Shown: positions 1 to 7,365 of the stretch, in pieces
Numbering within the stretch: the stretch's first letter is position 1
Layout: each line of letters begins with the position of its first letter
Assembly: GCA_007833815.1 (NCBI GenBank)
Contig: CP033464.1
Location: 5,512,501-5,559,705, forward strand
Direction: 5' to 3'
DNA length: 47,205 bases
Source of the DNA: Brevibacillus laterosporus
GTDB lineage: Bacteria; Bacillota; Bacilli; Brevibacillales; Brevibacillaceae
Made by a program: the position numbers and the translations under genes
The notes under the pieces: model-generated
Told to the model about the DNA's origin: nothing
What the model saw: the letters and a program-made list of their open reading frames with translations, nothing else
The model's database searches: none

Positions 1-633
1 ACTATGGAAATGAATTGCTTCTAATCTTACTCCACGCTTCATTGTCATCCAACCAGCCACAGGGCTATCAATCCCACCGGATAATAGTAGCAAGACCTTA
101 CCACTAGCACCTACAGGTAATCCACCAGCACATGGTAGGGTTTCACTGCTAATAAAAGTACCTTCCGCACGGATTTCCACCTTAACAGAGGCTTCCGGTT
201 GGTGAAGATCTACTTTTAATCCTTCTATATTACGCAACAGGTGGGTACCCACCATGCGACTAACATCCATCGAAGCCATTGGATAACGCTTATCCGCTCT
301 TCTTGTGTCTACTCGGAAGGTACGTGGAGCTGGCGACAGAGATTGAACCAAGCGAAGAGTTCCTTCTTTGATCGCTTCTTCTGTTTGTTCTACTTGGATC
401 GTTGGGCTAATGGAAGTAATTCCAAACACTGCCTGTAGCTTTTCCATAACCTCATAGGCGTTCTCCCCATTCAGTTGAACATACATCCGACCGTAACGAC
501 GATATACCTCCACTGAGGAGTGTGTCACCAAAACATTACGTACATTTCTCATCAACGTATCTTCAAATTGATCACGGTTACGTCCTTTTAGTGCTAATTC
601 GCCATAGCGAATCAAAATTACATCATAGTTCAT
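1..633 (-). CDS. thiI: tRNA 4-thiouridine synthase ThiI (N-terminal part, cut by window edge)
   Basis: ThiI activates U8 of tRNA by adenylation and, with a cysteine desulfurase, installs 4-thiouridine; some members also feed thiamine synthesis. The visible 211 residues begin MNYDVILIRYGELALKGRN, hold the ferredoxin-like/THUMP region, and reach the PP-loop motif LLLSGGIDSPVAGW near the left edge. The rhodanese or C-terminal part, if any, lies outside the window. ATG at 633 is preferred over the in-frame ATG at 642, because the GAGG at 643-646 abuts the upstream ATG but sits 9 nt before the downstream one. The gene starts 12 nt after the stop of the cysteine desulfurase gene, so the two are probably cotranscribed, as nifZ-thiI are in B. 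subtilis. Confidence 0.95.
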   Translation of the reverse strand, partial: MNYDVILIRYGELALKGRNRDQFEDTLMRNVRNVLVTHSSVEVYRRYGRMYVQLNGENAYEVMEKLQAVFGITSISPTIQVEQTEEAIKEGTLRLVQSLSPAPRTFRVDTRRADKRYPMASMDVSRMVGTHLLRNIEGLKVDLHQPEASVKVEIRAEGTFISSETLPCAGGLPVGASGKVLLLLSGGIDSPVAGWMTMKRGVRLEAIHFHS

Positions 634-645
634 TGTTGTCATCCT

Positions 646-1791
646 CTACACTTTTGTATATGGTAAAATGCGATTTTTGCATGTTAGCAGCGCTACTAGG
701 AATTTCTCCACGTCATCCTTTGTATTTTGCTTTCCTAGACTTATCCGTAAAGACGATTTGGCTTGTTCACGACTCATCCCTGTCGCTACCAATACTGGAC
801 TTGGCTCATCTGATTTAGCTGAACAAGCGGAGCGAGTAGACACACAGAATCCTTCCGCTTCCAAGGCATGCAACAAGACTTCTGCTTTCATCCCTTTTAC
901 GGAAATATTTAAGATATGGGGTGCCACTTCTGTTTCAGGTGTATTTATCATACAGCCAGGAATCTGTTTAATTCCTTCCCTCAAACGTTGTTGCATCTCT
1001 TTCAAACGAGGAATATCTTGATTAGCAGTCTCTTCGACTAGGCGCATAGCTTTTGCCATTCCTGCAATTCCAGGTATATTTTCCGTACCAGAACGGAATC
1101 CACTCTCCTGACCACCACCTTTTAATAAAGGCTCAATCAACAAATTTTCTCGTTTTACTAGTATACCAACACCACGAGGACCATGAAATTTGTGGGCAGA
1201 CAAGCTAAGCAAATCAACTCCCCACTCATTGATCCGAAGAGGTACTTTTCCAAAACTTTGAACCGCATCTACATGGAACAAGACTTTAGGGAACAGCTTA
1301 AGATACGTACCTATCTGATTAATAGGTTGGATTGTCCCTAATTCATTATTAACATGCATAATAGAAACCAGTATTGTATCTGGTCGCAACGCTTGTTTTA
1401 GATCGTCTAGTGAAACTCTTCCTTCCTTATTTACAGGAAGATAAGTTACCTCGTAGCCAAATTCCTCTAGTTGTTTACATACATCCAATACAGAGGCGTG
1501 CTCTACTTGACTAGTAATAATATGGCGACCACGCTCACGATAGCGCATGGCTACACCTTTAATCGCTGTATTATTGCTTTCCGTGCCACCGGAAGTAAAG
1601 AAAATCTCAGCTGGTTTCTTTTGCAAAGCATGAGCAGCAATTTGGCGAGCCTGTTTTAAAACATTCTCTGCTTCTACGCCCATACGATGCAAGGAAGAAG
1701 GATTCCCATAGTAAGCTTCCATAGTCCGCTTCATGGTTTCAATCACCTGCGGATGAGGTTGGGTCGTGGCACTATTATCCAGGTAAATCAC
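646..1791 (-). CDS. nifZ: cysteine desulfurase, NifZ/IscS-like, dedicated to ThiI
   Basis: A PLP-dependent class V aminotransferase that removes sulfur from cysteine as an enzyme-bound persulfide. The PLP-lysine motif SAHKFHGPRG and the catalytic loop cysteine in STRSACSAKSDEPSP are both present, and the length of 381 aa is normal. I chose GTG at 1791 (VIYLDNSATTQPHP) because AGGAAGG lies about 11 nt upstream and family members start at this YLDNSATT segment. A longer in-frame ATG at 1818 lacks a ribosome site. The position directly before thiI indicates that it is the sulfur donor for tRNA s4U8, like NifZ of B. subtilis. The paralog call rests on context; SufS or IscS would look similar. Confidence 0.93.
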   Translation of the reverse strand: MIYLDNSATTQPHPQVIETMKRTMEAYYGNPSSLHRMGVEAENVLKQARQIAAHALQKKPAEIFFTSGGTESNNTAIKGVAMRYRERGRHIITSQVEHASVLDVCKQLEEFGYEVTYLPVNKEGRVSLDDLKQALRPDTILVSIMHVNNELGTIQPINQIGTYLKLFPKVLFHVDAVQSFGKVPLRINEWGVDLLSLSAHKFHGPRGVGILVKRENLLIEPLLKGGGQESGFRSGTENIPGIAGMAKAMRLVEETANQDIPRLKEMQQRLREGIKQIPGCMINTPETEVAPHILNISVKGMKAEVLLHALEAEGFCVSTRSACSAKSDEPSPVLVATGMSREQAKSSLRISLGKQNTKDDVEKFLVALLTCKNRILPYTKV

Positions 1792-1839
1792 GGCAAAGAC
1801 ACCCTTCCTACAATTCAAATCTGGGTCGAACTGTCTTAC

Positions 1840-1866
1840 ATCATACCATATTGTTTGTTTTTACAA
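1840..1866 (-). promoter_or_regulatory. candidate sigma-A promoter for nifZ-thiI
   Basis: On the minus strand there is TTGTAA (1866-1861), a 15-nt spacer, and TATGAT (1845-1840) preceded by TGG, an extended -10. The spacer is short, so the extended -10 would have to carry the activity. It lies about 50 nt ahead of the GTG start. Confidence 0.4.
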
Positions 1867-2011
1867 CTACCTTCATGCTGTACTTCTTTACTTCGACTTG
1901 GTAATTGCTGTAGGTCTTTATTTGTCCTTATGCATAAGAGCGAACCTCTCGTACTATCCTAACCAGCATCTATAATATTCTAGCAAGCGCTCGTTCACAT
2001 TTAAGTCATAG

Positions 2012-2069
2012 TTGCAAACGCTTTCAACATATTTCGCCGCTTTACACACACCTCTATATTTGTTAGAAT
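2012..2069 (+). promoter_or_regulatory. cre site plus sigma-A promoter for the 47-aa gene
   Basis: TTGCAAACGCTTTCA at 2012-2026 fits the CcpA cre consensus WTGNAANCGNWWNCA at all 15 positions. It is followed by -35 TTTACA (2041-2046), a 17-nt spacer and -10 TAGAAT (2064-2069). With transcription starting near 2076, the cre is centred near -56. That is the spacing at which CcpA activates ackA in B. subtilis. The regulatory direction is inference. Confidence 0.65.
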
Positions 2070-2103
2070 TATCAATAAATTTAAAGAAAAAGGGGCTTTT
2101 ATC

Positions 2104-2247
2104 ATGACCGTCATGGAAAAAATCAAACAAATGGAAGATGAATTACAGCGTTTAAAACAAGAAGTTATTGAAGAGGCAAAACAATCCAAGACATTTTATA
2201 CGGATGATGAAGCTTCCCACGATGTCTTAACAGAGGTTTACAACTAA
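2104..2247 (+). CDS. 47-aa hydrophilic protein of unknown function
   Basis: A small gene with ATG at 2104, an AAGGGG ribosome site about 8 nt upstream, and a good promoter 35-60 nt upstream. The product starts MTVMEKIKQMEDELQRLKQE, a strongly helical and probably coiled-coil segment rich in K/E/Q, followed by an acidic tail. It has no signal peptide, membrane segment or cysteine. I do not recognise the family. It is followed by a terminator hairpin, so it forms a single-gene transcript. The adjoining cre suggests carbon-source control. Confidence 0.6.
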   Translation: MTVMEKIKQMEDELQRLKQEVIEEAKQSKTFYTDDEASHDVLTEVYN

Positions 2248-2294
2248 GCATGGACATGGAAATTCGCTTAAGCTTAATGACAAGCTTACACAGG

Positions 2295-2335
2295 AAAAGT
2301 GGTTACTCACTCTACGAGGAGATAACCACTTTTTT
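2295..2335. terminator. bidirectional intrinsic terminator
   Basis: AAAAGTGGTTA pairs with TAACCACTTTT around a 17-nt centre that itself can extend the stem (CTC with GAG). A T-run follows on the plus strand and an A-run precedes it, so it can serve both the 47-aa gene and dapF, which converge here. Confidence 0.75.
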
Positions 2336-2356
2336 GTCTTTCTTTATTAGAGAAAG

Positions 2357-3223
2357 CTATTTTTCAAGTATGGGCAATGTTTCGAAATACTCCCCGGCAA
2401 ATACTTCTGTTGCTGCACCCGTCATATATACATGCTGGTCATCTTCACGCCATTCAATCTGCAAATCGCCACCTAGCAAATGGATCGTCGCCATTCGCTC
2501 TGCTTTTCCTTCCAAAACAGCAGCTACTAATGCAGCACATGCTCCTGTTCCGCAGGCAAGTGTTACTCCAGAGCCACGTTCCCACACACGAAAGGTAATA
2601 TCAGAAGCTGTATTGATTGAGATAAATTCAATGTTGGCTCTTTCAGGGAATAAGGAATGCTTTTCTAACAATGGCCCATAGGTAGTTACATCTTCCTCGG
2701 ATATGTTATCCGTCAGAATTACCACATGTGGATTTCCCATAGATACAGCTGTAAAAGTAAAGGTACGTCCATTTATTTCCACCTGTTCACTAATTGCTTC
2801 GGTGTCAGGATTTCCTGTCATAGGAATTTGTCCACGTAAAAGACGTGGCTTCCCCATATCAACTGTCACCTTTTCTACTTTGCCATCCAGCCCTACGTGT
2901 ACAACTGGTGTAACAATTCCTCCACTTGTTTCAATGGTAAAAGAGGTTTCATTCGTTAAGCCATGATCGAATACATATTTGCTAACACAACGCAGACCGT
3001 TGCCACAATTGCGCGCCTCGCTACCATCATTATTAAATACTCTCATCCGAAAATTCGCTATTTCAGACGGCATAATCAGAATCAAACCATCTGCCCCGAT
3101 ACCGAAATGTTGCTGGCTTACTCTTCGTGAAAGCTCCGGCAAATCTACGTTCGTAAGCGGTTCTGCAAAACAATTGACATATACATAATCATTGCCTATC
3201 CCATGCATTTTGGTAAACTTCAT
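2357..3223 (-). CDS. dapF: diaminopimelate epimerase
   Basis: Converts LL- to meso-diaminopimelate for lysine and peptidoglycan synthesis, using a two-cysteine, cofactor-free mechanism in the cytoplasm. The protein has 288 residues and begins MKFTKMHGIGNDYVYVNCF. Catalytic Cys73 lies in NCGNGLRC and Cys224 in ACGTGACA, so both are intact. The ATG at 3223 is preceded by a GGGAG-type site. It stands alone, converging on the 47-aa gene and divergent from the DUF84 gene. Confidence 0.97.
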   Translation of the reverse strand: MKFTKMHGIGNDYVYVNCFAEPLTNVDLPELSRRVSQQHFGIGADGLILIMPSEIANFRMRVFNNDGSEARNCGNGLRCVSKYVFDHGLTNETSFTIETSGGIVTPVVHVGLDGKVEKVTVDMGKPRLLRGQIPMTGNPDTEAISEQVEINGRTFTFTAVSMGNPHVVILTDNISEEDVTTYGPLLEKHSLFPERANIEFISINTASDITFRVWERGSGVTLACGTGACAALVAAVLEGKAERMATIHLLGGDLQIEWREDDQHVYMTGAATEVFAGEYFETLPILEK

Positions 3224-3365
3224 CCCCGACTCCCACCATTCCGAGTTTTCCCCTCATTGTATCACACGCAATGTATTGCGTGGTTTCTTCCTTCATCATA
3301 GTTGTTTGATAAAAACATCTGTTGACAAGCTACCCTTGCTTACAACAGATGGGCAAATATTCACC

Positions 3366-3374
3366 TGCTATAAT
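3366..3374 (+). promoter_or_regulatory. extended -10 promoter for the DUF84 gene
   Basis: TGCTATAAT is an extended -10 element (TGn plus TATAAT), 30 nt ahead of the TTG start. A TTGACA at 3322-3327 is too far away (41 nt) to act as its -35. Confidence 0.5.
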
Positions 3375-3404
3375 AAGAAGAAACAAAGCTGGGAGGGAAT
3401 ACAA

Positions 3405-3929
3405 TTGTTTAATCAACTTGCTTTAGGAAGTCATAATCAAGCTAAACAGAAAGCTATTTTTTTAGCTACTGGCATTCAACCTCATTGTGTAAGTGTACCT
3501 TCAGGAGTGTCCGAGCAACCTTTATCGGAGGATGAAACGATTAGAGGAGCCATTGAGCGAGCCAAACAAGCCTTTGAGGCAGTACCGAATGCAGAGATAG
3601 GTTTAGGATTAGAAGGTGGTCTGGCCTTTGATTCCATCTATACAAAGCAGTGGTACCTGATATCCATCTGTGCCGCTTGGAATGGTGAAGTGTTACATAT
3701 TGGTAAAGGACTTGCTTTTCCAATCCCCAACCAAATCGGTGAGACCATGAAAACGTCTGGTAGAGAATTACGTGAAGTGATCGACAGCTTATCAGGTACC
3801 CTCAACAGTAACCATAAGGAGGGAGCATACGGACTTTTTACAGAAGGTAAAATTACTCGCGCCCATGTCTTTAAAGAAGCAGTTATTGCTGCCTTGACGC
3901 CGTTTGAATCAGATTATTATCGCTCCTGA
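3405..3929 (+). CDS. DUF84 family inosine/xanthosine triphosphatase
   Basis: Members of this family (E. coli YjjX type) hydrolyse non-canonical ITP/XTP so that they are not built into nucleic acids. The 174-aa product has the N-terminal ALGSHNQAKQKAI nucleotide-binding segment, the SVPSGVSEQPLS stretch, and GLGLEGGL typical of the fold. The TTG at 3405 is chosen because GGGAGG lies 8 nt upstream. The open frame extends 71 codons further upstream but without a ribosome site and through the promoter. It is a single gene between the extended -10 and a strong hairpin. Confidence 0.85.
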   Translation: MFNQLALGSHNQAKQKAIFLATGIQPHCVSVPSGVSEQPLSEDETIRGAIERAKQAFEAVPNAEIGLGLEGGLAFDSIYTKQWYLISICAAWNGEVLHIGKGLAFPIPNQIGETMKTSGRELREVIDSLSGTLNSNHKEGAYGLFTEGKITRAHVFKEAVIAALTPFESDYYRS

Positions 3930-3933
3930 TAAG

Positions 3934-3965
3934 TCTTTATCCCCACGCTATCGTGGGGATAAAGA
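3934..3965. terminator. 14-bp perfect hairpin after the DUF84 gene
   Basis: TCTTTATCCCCACG pairs perfectly with CGTGGGGATAAAGA around the loop CTAT. There is no long T-run on either side. It probably acts as a terminator or transcript end-protector for the two convergent units. Confidence 0.6.
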
Positions 3966-4002
3966 TATAAGTGATATCATTTCAACTTTAGTAAAACCAG
4001 CA

Positions 4003-4669
4003 TTATTTTTCATATTGTCCCGTTATAGCATCAATACTTCCTGATTCTCCATCATTCGGAATAGGTGTATAGACAAGAATTGGAGTTTGTTTAATTGATT
4101 GATTTTTCTAAAACAATGGACGGATCAGAAAATATTGGCTTATCTGTTAGCCATCCTGCCACATGAAGATTGTTGACAAATCTTGTATATTGGACTAGCG
4201 TCTCTTTATCATTAGCAACTACGGAATTCATTTGGTATTCCTCAAAAGATTGTCCAATAAAATCTTGTAAAAAAGCTTTTGCTCTTTTTAACGCAATCTC
4301 TTTTGGAGTAGCTACATTTTTGTCATCTTCACTTGAGAGGTTGTCCCTGTAAAGAAGAAGCAATCCATTTTGGCTGTCGATGCTTACATCACGGTACAAA
4401 GTCACTTTGTCCTTCTCTCTCTTCCGAAACTCAATGTAATATTCACTTTTTTGGCTTTGTTTAGAGGGCTCAAGAAATATGATCTGCTCTGACCCTCGCA
4501 TCTCCGGAAATTCTTTATCCGATTTCTCTAATGTCTGTGTAGCTATTCCCACGACCTCAGTTACTTGGCCATCTTCTAATTGACCATCTTCGTCTTTAGG
4601 CAATAACGAGTTTAAAAACGGAAATGTAGCAGTAAACTTGCATGTAGACTCTAGAACATCCCCCTCCAC
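4003..4669 (-). pseudogene. YcdB/YcdC (PepSY-like) domain protein remnant
   Basis: The first reading frame (4669-4091) has no signal peptide, begins at a GTG with no real ribosome site, and ends ...DPSIVLEKSIN. After that stop the next frame continues sensibly as KQTPILVYTPIPNDGESG and IDAITGQYEK to a stop at 4003. This matches the LVYDYEPKLVINAITGQF segment of the YcdB-type protein at 27-29 kb. The break is explained by a tandem TCAA duplication at about 4090-4100. The family consists of exported proteins built of repeated YcdB/YcdC domains, often surface anchored. Here both the N-terminus and most of the C-terminus are missing, so I call it a decaying paralog. Confidence 0.75.
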
Positions 4670-4684
4670 TCTTTTTATTCAACA

Positions 4685-4739
4685 CAAAGTAGGGGCTGAC
4701 TCAACAGGTTAAAATACCTGCGAGACAGCCCCTTCTTTG
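4685..4739 (-). terminator. intrinsic terminator for the membrane protein gene
   Basis: GGGGCTG (4692-4698) and CAGCCCC (4726-4732) pair, extended by AAAG/CTTT and inner AACAGG/CCTG pairing. It lies just after the stop at 4764. Confidence 0.7.
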
Positions 4740-4763
4740 TCAATCATGTCAATAAACAATGAT

Positions 4764-5375
4764 CTACCGGGCAGCGTAATAAGGATAAATTAAGAGCGCC
4801 CCGACAAATGCAAGAGCCCCTATAACCATTGCCCAAGTTCCCAGTGATCTTGCCTCACGACGGAAAGCAAGAAACCCTAGCACAATTCCCAGTGGCCCTA
4901 AAACATAAGGCAACAGGAACAAGGACAAGATGGAAGAACCTAGCCCCACCATACCTATTCCGCTTCCCTGTACCAAAGTGCCACTGTTCTCTTCTGCTCG
5001 TCTAGTTGCTCGCAAGCTGGATTCATCACCATCCCGCAACCGTGTTGGACGGTACGGCTCAGCGATTTCCGCAGCTGTTTCCGTTGTGACATCATTACGA
5101 TAAGACATCGCATCATTGTTATCGACTTGAGAAGATGTCGCCACCGCTTGCACAGATTGATCTAGATCGCCTGAATAGCGCTCTGTCTGCGTCCGAGGAT
5201 TATATTCCATATTCCCCTTTGTTTCAGTAGCACCTGGTTCCATCGTAGCTCGCATCCATGAATCATTCGCTAGCTCCGTGTCATACGATTTTGTATCAAT
5301 TTTGTCCTTGCGGCTTTGAGCAGTCCTCGCTTCCTTCTGCTCACCACGTAAACGTCGTTTCTGATCGTTACCCAT
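4764..5375 (-). CDS. hypothetical protein: long hydrophilic N-terminus, two C-terminal membrane helices
   Basis: About 203 aa from ATG at 5375 (MGNDQKRRLRGEQK), with GGAG 6 nt upstream; a TTG four codons earlier is less likely. Residues 1-130 are charged, rich in R/E/T/D and probably disordered. The last 65 residues form two hydrophobic segments separated by LAFRREARSLGTW, resembling the small DUF4190-type membrane domain. The tail probably hooks the protein into the membrane with a cytoplasmic N-terminus. It is monocistronic, with its own terminator. The function is unknown. Confidence 0.75.
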   Translation of the reverse strand: MGNDQKRRLRGEQKEARTAQSRKDKIDTKSYDTELANDSWMRATMEPGATETKGNMEYNPRTQTERYSGDLDQSVQAVATSSQVDNNDAMSYRNDVTTETAAEIAEPYRPTRLRDGDESSLRATRRAEENSGTLVQGSGIGMVGLGSSILSLFLLPYVLGPLGIVLGFLAFRREARSLGTWAMVIGALAFVGALLIYPYYAAR

Positions 5376-5468
5376 GCTGTGCTCCAACCCCTTTTTTAAT
5401 CAGGATGAAATGAAGGAAGTAGCCTTATTCTCTGTCTTCGGTGTACAATTTACTCAGGAGGTGTGGAG

Positions 5469-6083
5469 ATGACAAACAATAAATCACTAAGAATTGGCAT
5501 TGATATTGACGGTACCGTTACCGATCCGGGCAGTATTGTCCCATTTCTAAATCGAACTTATGGCAAAAATTTAACACTACAAGATTGCTTTGAATATAAT
5601 TTAGCGAATGTATATCAGATAACAGATGAAGAATTTAATACCTGGCTTCTACAAAATAGCCAGGAGGTTTACTCCCATTCGCTTTTACATGGTAACGCCT
5701 CCGAAATTTTGCAAAACTGGTACCTATCGCACGAACTCATCTATATCAGTGCCAGAGCCTTAGATGATATGGATGTAACCAAAGCTTGGTTTACTAAACA
5801 TCATATCCCTTATCATCATATTGATCTGGTTGGCTGTCATGATAAAGTTAGTGCCGCAAAAACATGGAGCATTGATCTATTCATGGAAGATCGTCTGGAA
5901 AATGCCTTGCAATTATCTAGTGAGCTCGAAATTCCTGTTCTGTTGTTTGACACGCCCTATAATCAGGGAGAGTTACCATCCCTAGTCCATCGGATTACTA
6001 GCTGGGATGAAGCTAATGCATTTATGAACCGGATGAAAATGGGACATACAGCAGGAACGACTTTAGAAAAACAAGCCTTGTAA
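5469..6083 (+). CDS. HAD-superfamily nucleotidase-like protein (YqfW/5'(3')-deoxyribonucleotidase type)
   Basis: The N-terminal motif DIDGTVTD supplies the nucleophile and acid/base aspartates of HAD phosphatases. YISAR is motif II, and DLFMEDRLENA carries the final acidic metal ligands. The length (204 aa) and the architecture fit the NT5C/YqfW putative nucleotidase family, which would dephosphorylate (deoxy)nucleoside monophosphates. ATG at 5469 has AGGAGGTG at the right distance; a GTG two codons upstream overlaps the ribosome site. It is a single gene followed by a strong terminator. The substrate is not deducible. Confidence 0.85.
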   Translation: MTNNKSLRIGIDIDGTVTDPGSIVPFLNRTYGKNLTLQDCFEYNLANVYQITDEEFNTWLLQNSQEVYSHSLLHGNASEILQNWYLSHELIYISARALDDMDVTKAWFTKHHIPYHHIDLVGCHDKVSAAKTWSIDLFMEDRLENALQLSSELEIPVLLFDTPYNQGELPSLVHRITSWDEANAFMNRMKMGHTAGTTLEKQAL

Positions 6084-6123
6084 GACAAGTGATTCTTTCT
6101 TACATAGCCAAATAGCTGACAAA

Positions 6124-6157
6124 AAAAGACGTAACCTTGCGAGAGGTTACGTCTTTT
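6124..6157 (+). terminator. intrinsic terminator
   Basis: AAAAGACGTAACCT and AGGTTACGTCTTTT form a perfect 14-bp stem with a 6-nt loop. It follows the nucleotidase gene and has A/T runs on both sides. Confidence 0.85.
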
Positions 6158-6242
6158 ACATGTCGCCCGTTTTTAGTTGTTATCTCCGCTGAAAACGTCA
6201 CTTTTTCTTTCATCTCAAGTAATCAACGTCGCATTTGAATGA

Positions 6243-6455
6243 TTACTCCTTTGGTTTAAACGTATGACAACAGGTTTCACGAGAAGTTGTTGCATAATCA
6301 CGGTGCTCTGTATCATAACCGAACTCGCCTGCCATTTCAGCGTTGTACTTTTTGTTTGCATGGGCGTCAATCTCAACCATAATTGCTTCGGCATTACAGT
6401 TATTTCCCTGCCCCCAGTACGTGCAACTCGCTACACTACATTTTACTTCTGGCAT
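6243..6455 (-). CDS. DUF1540 domain protein
   Basis: A 70-aa cysteine-rich protein of a family common in spore-forming Firmicutes. The product starts MPEVKCSVASCTYWGQGNNC and ends with RETCCHTFKPKE. The C-x4-C, C and CC pattern suggests metal binding, but no function is established. ATG at 6455 is preferred over the upstream GTG because AGGAGG lies 8 nt before it. It is transcribed divergently from the SDR gene. Confidence 0.85.
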   Translation of the reverse strand: MPEVKCSVASCTYWGQGNNCNAEAIMVEIDAHANKKYNAEMAGEFGYDTEHRDYATTSRETCCHTFKPKE

Positions 6456-6568
6456 GTTGGTCACCTCCTATGGGCTATACTGCACCCATATGAAGACTTT
6501 TATAACCGTTACATTCAGGATTTTTTTACATAGTATAGCGGTAATGGTAGGATATCTACAGGAGGTGA

Positions 6569-7357
6569 ATGATTACCATTATGAGTAAACCAGTAGTAAT
6601 TGTTACAGGAGGTACCGGTGGACTTGGAATGGCACTCGCCAAGGAGTATATACGTGAGGGATACCATGTGATTATCACAAGCAGAGATCATATGAAACTA
6701 AAAAGGGTCCAACATGAATGGAACCGCCCTCCTGTCCTACATATCTATAAACTTGACCTATCTGATAATGAAGCGGTAAGGGCTTTTTCAGCTTGGGTAA
6801 AAATTAGATTTGGTCGTTGCGACATTCTTATTAATAATGCAGGTTCTGCTTTATTTAAGCCTTTTTTAGAACACTCGTTGGAAGAAATTCATCAGACCAT
6901 TGAATCTAATTTATTGGGCACCTTATATATGACCTGTGCTTTTCTACCCATGATGCTCGCTCAATCAGAAGCTAGGATTGTAAACATCGCTTCTCTAGCA
7001 GGTCGAGTTGCTTCTGCTAAAACCGCTGTATACGCGGCGACCAAGGCTGCTGTGATAAGATTTAGTGAGTCACTTAGACATGAGCTCGCTTCTACTCAAA
7101 TCTCTGTCACTTGCGCACTACCCGGACCTATTGATACACCATTCCTCATGTATGCAGACGAAACGGGTTCCTATAAACAAAAGGTAAGTGGCTACCTGTT
7201 ATCTCCCGAAGCGACTGCAAAAGCCATTATTAAAGCAACAAAACAGAAGCGCTATGAGGTTGCTCTACCAAAACGCCTCCATCTATTGTCGCTTATTTAT
7301 CCTTTGTTGCCAGAGTTTATCATGAAACGCGTTGCATCCTTATTAAACCGTAAATGA
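6569..7357 (+). CDS. short-chain dehydrogenase/reductase (YqjQ-like)
   Basis: A classical SDR of about 262 aa. The Rossmann motif TGGTGGLG is near the N-terminus, followed by NNAG, catalytic Ser in NIASLAGRVAS, and Tyr/Lys in YAATK. A PGPIDTPF segment closes the cofactor site. The extended hydrophobic C-terminus (LHLLSLIYPLLPEFIMKR) is typical of the YqjQ/DHRS7-like branch and may touch the membrane. The start is uncertain: AGGAGGTGA lies only 3 nt before ATG 6569 and 15 nt before ATG 6581. It converges on the broken MFS gene with an 8-nt gap, with no obvious terminator between them. Confidence 0.88.
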   Translation: MITIMSKPVVIVTGGTGGLGMALAKEYIREGYHVIITSRDHMKLKRVQHEWNRPPVLHIYKLDLSDNEAVRAFSAWVKIRFGRCDILINNAGSALFKPFLEHSLEEIHQTIESNLLGTLYMTCAFLPMMLAQSEARIVNIASLAGRVASAKTAVYAATKAAVIRFSESLRHELASTQISVTCALPGPIDTPFLMYADETGSYKQKVSGYLLSPEATAKAIIKATKQKRYEVALPKRLHLLSLIYPLLPEFIMKRVASLLNRK

Positions 7358-7365
7358 TCATACCA

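Noticed and set aside
241-818. Plus-strand open frames opposite thiI and nifZ
   Set aside because: They are antisense shadows of two conserved genes and lack ribosome sites.
3322-3327. TTGACA as the -35 of the DUF84 promoter
   Set aside because: The distance to TATAAT is 41 nt, too long for sigma-A.
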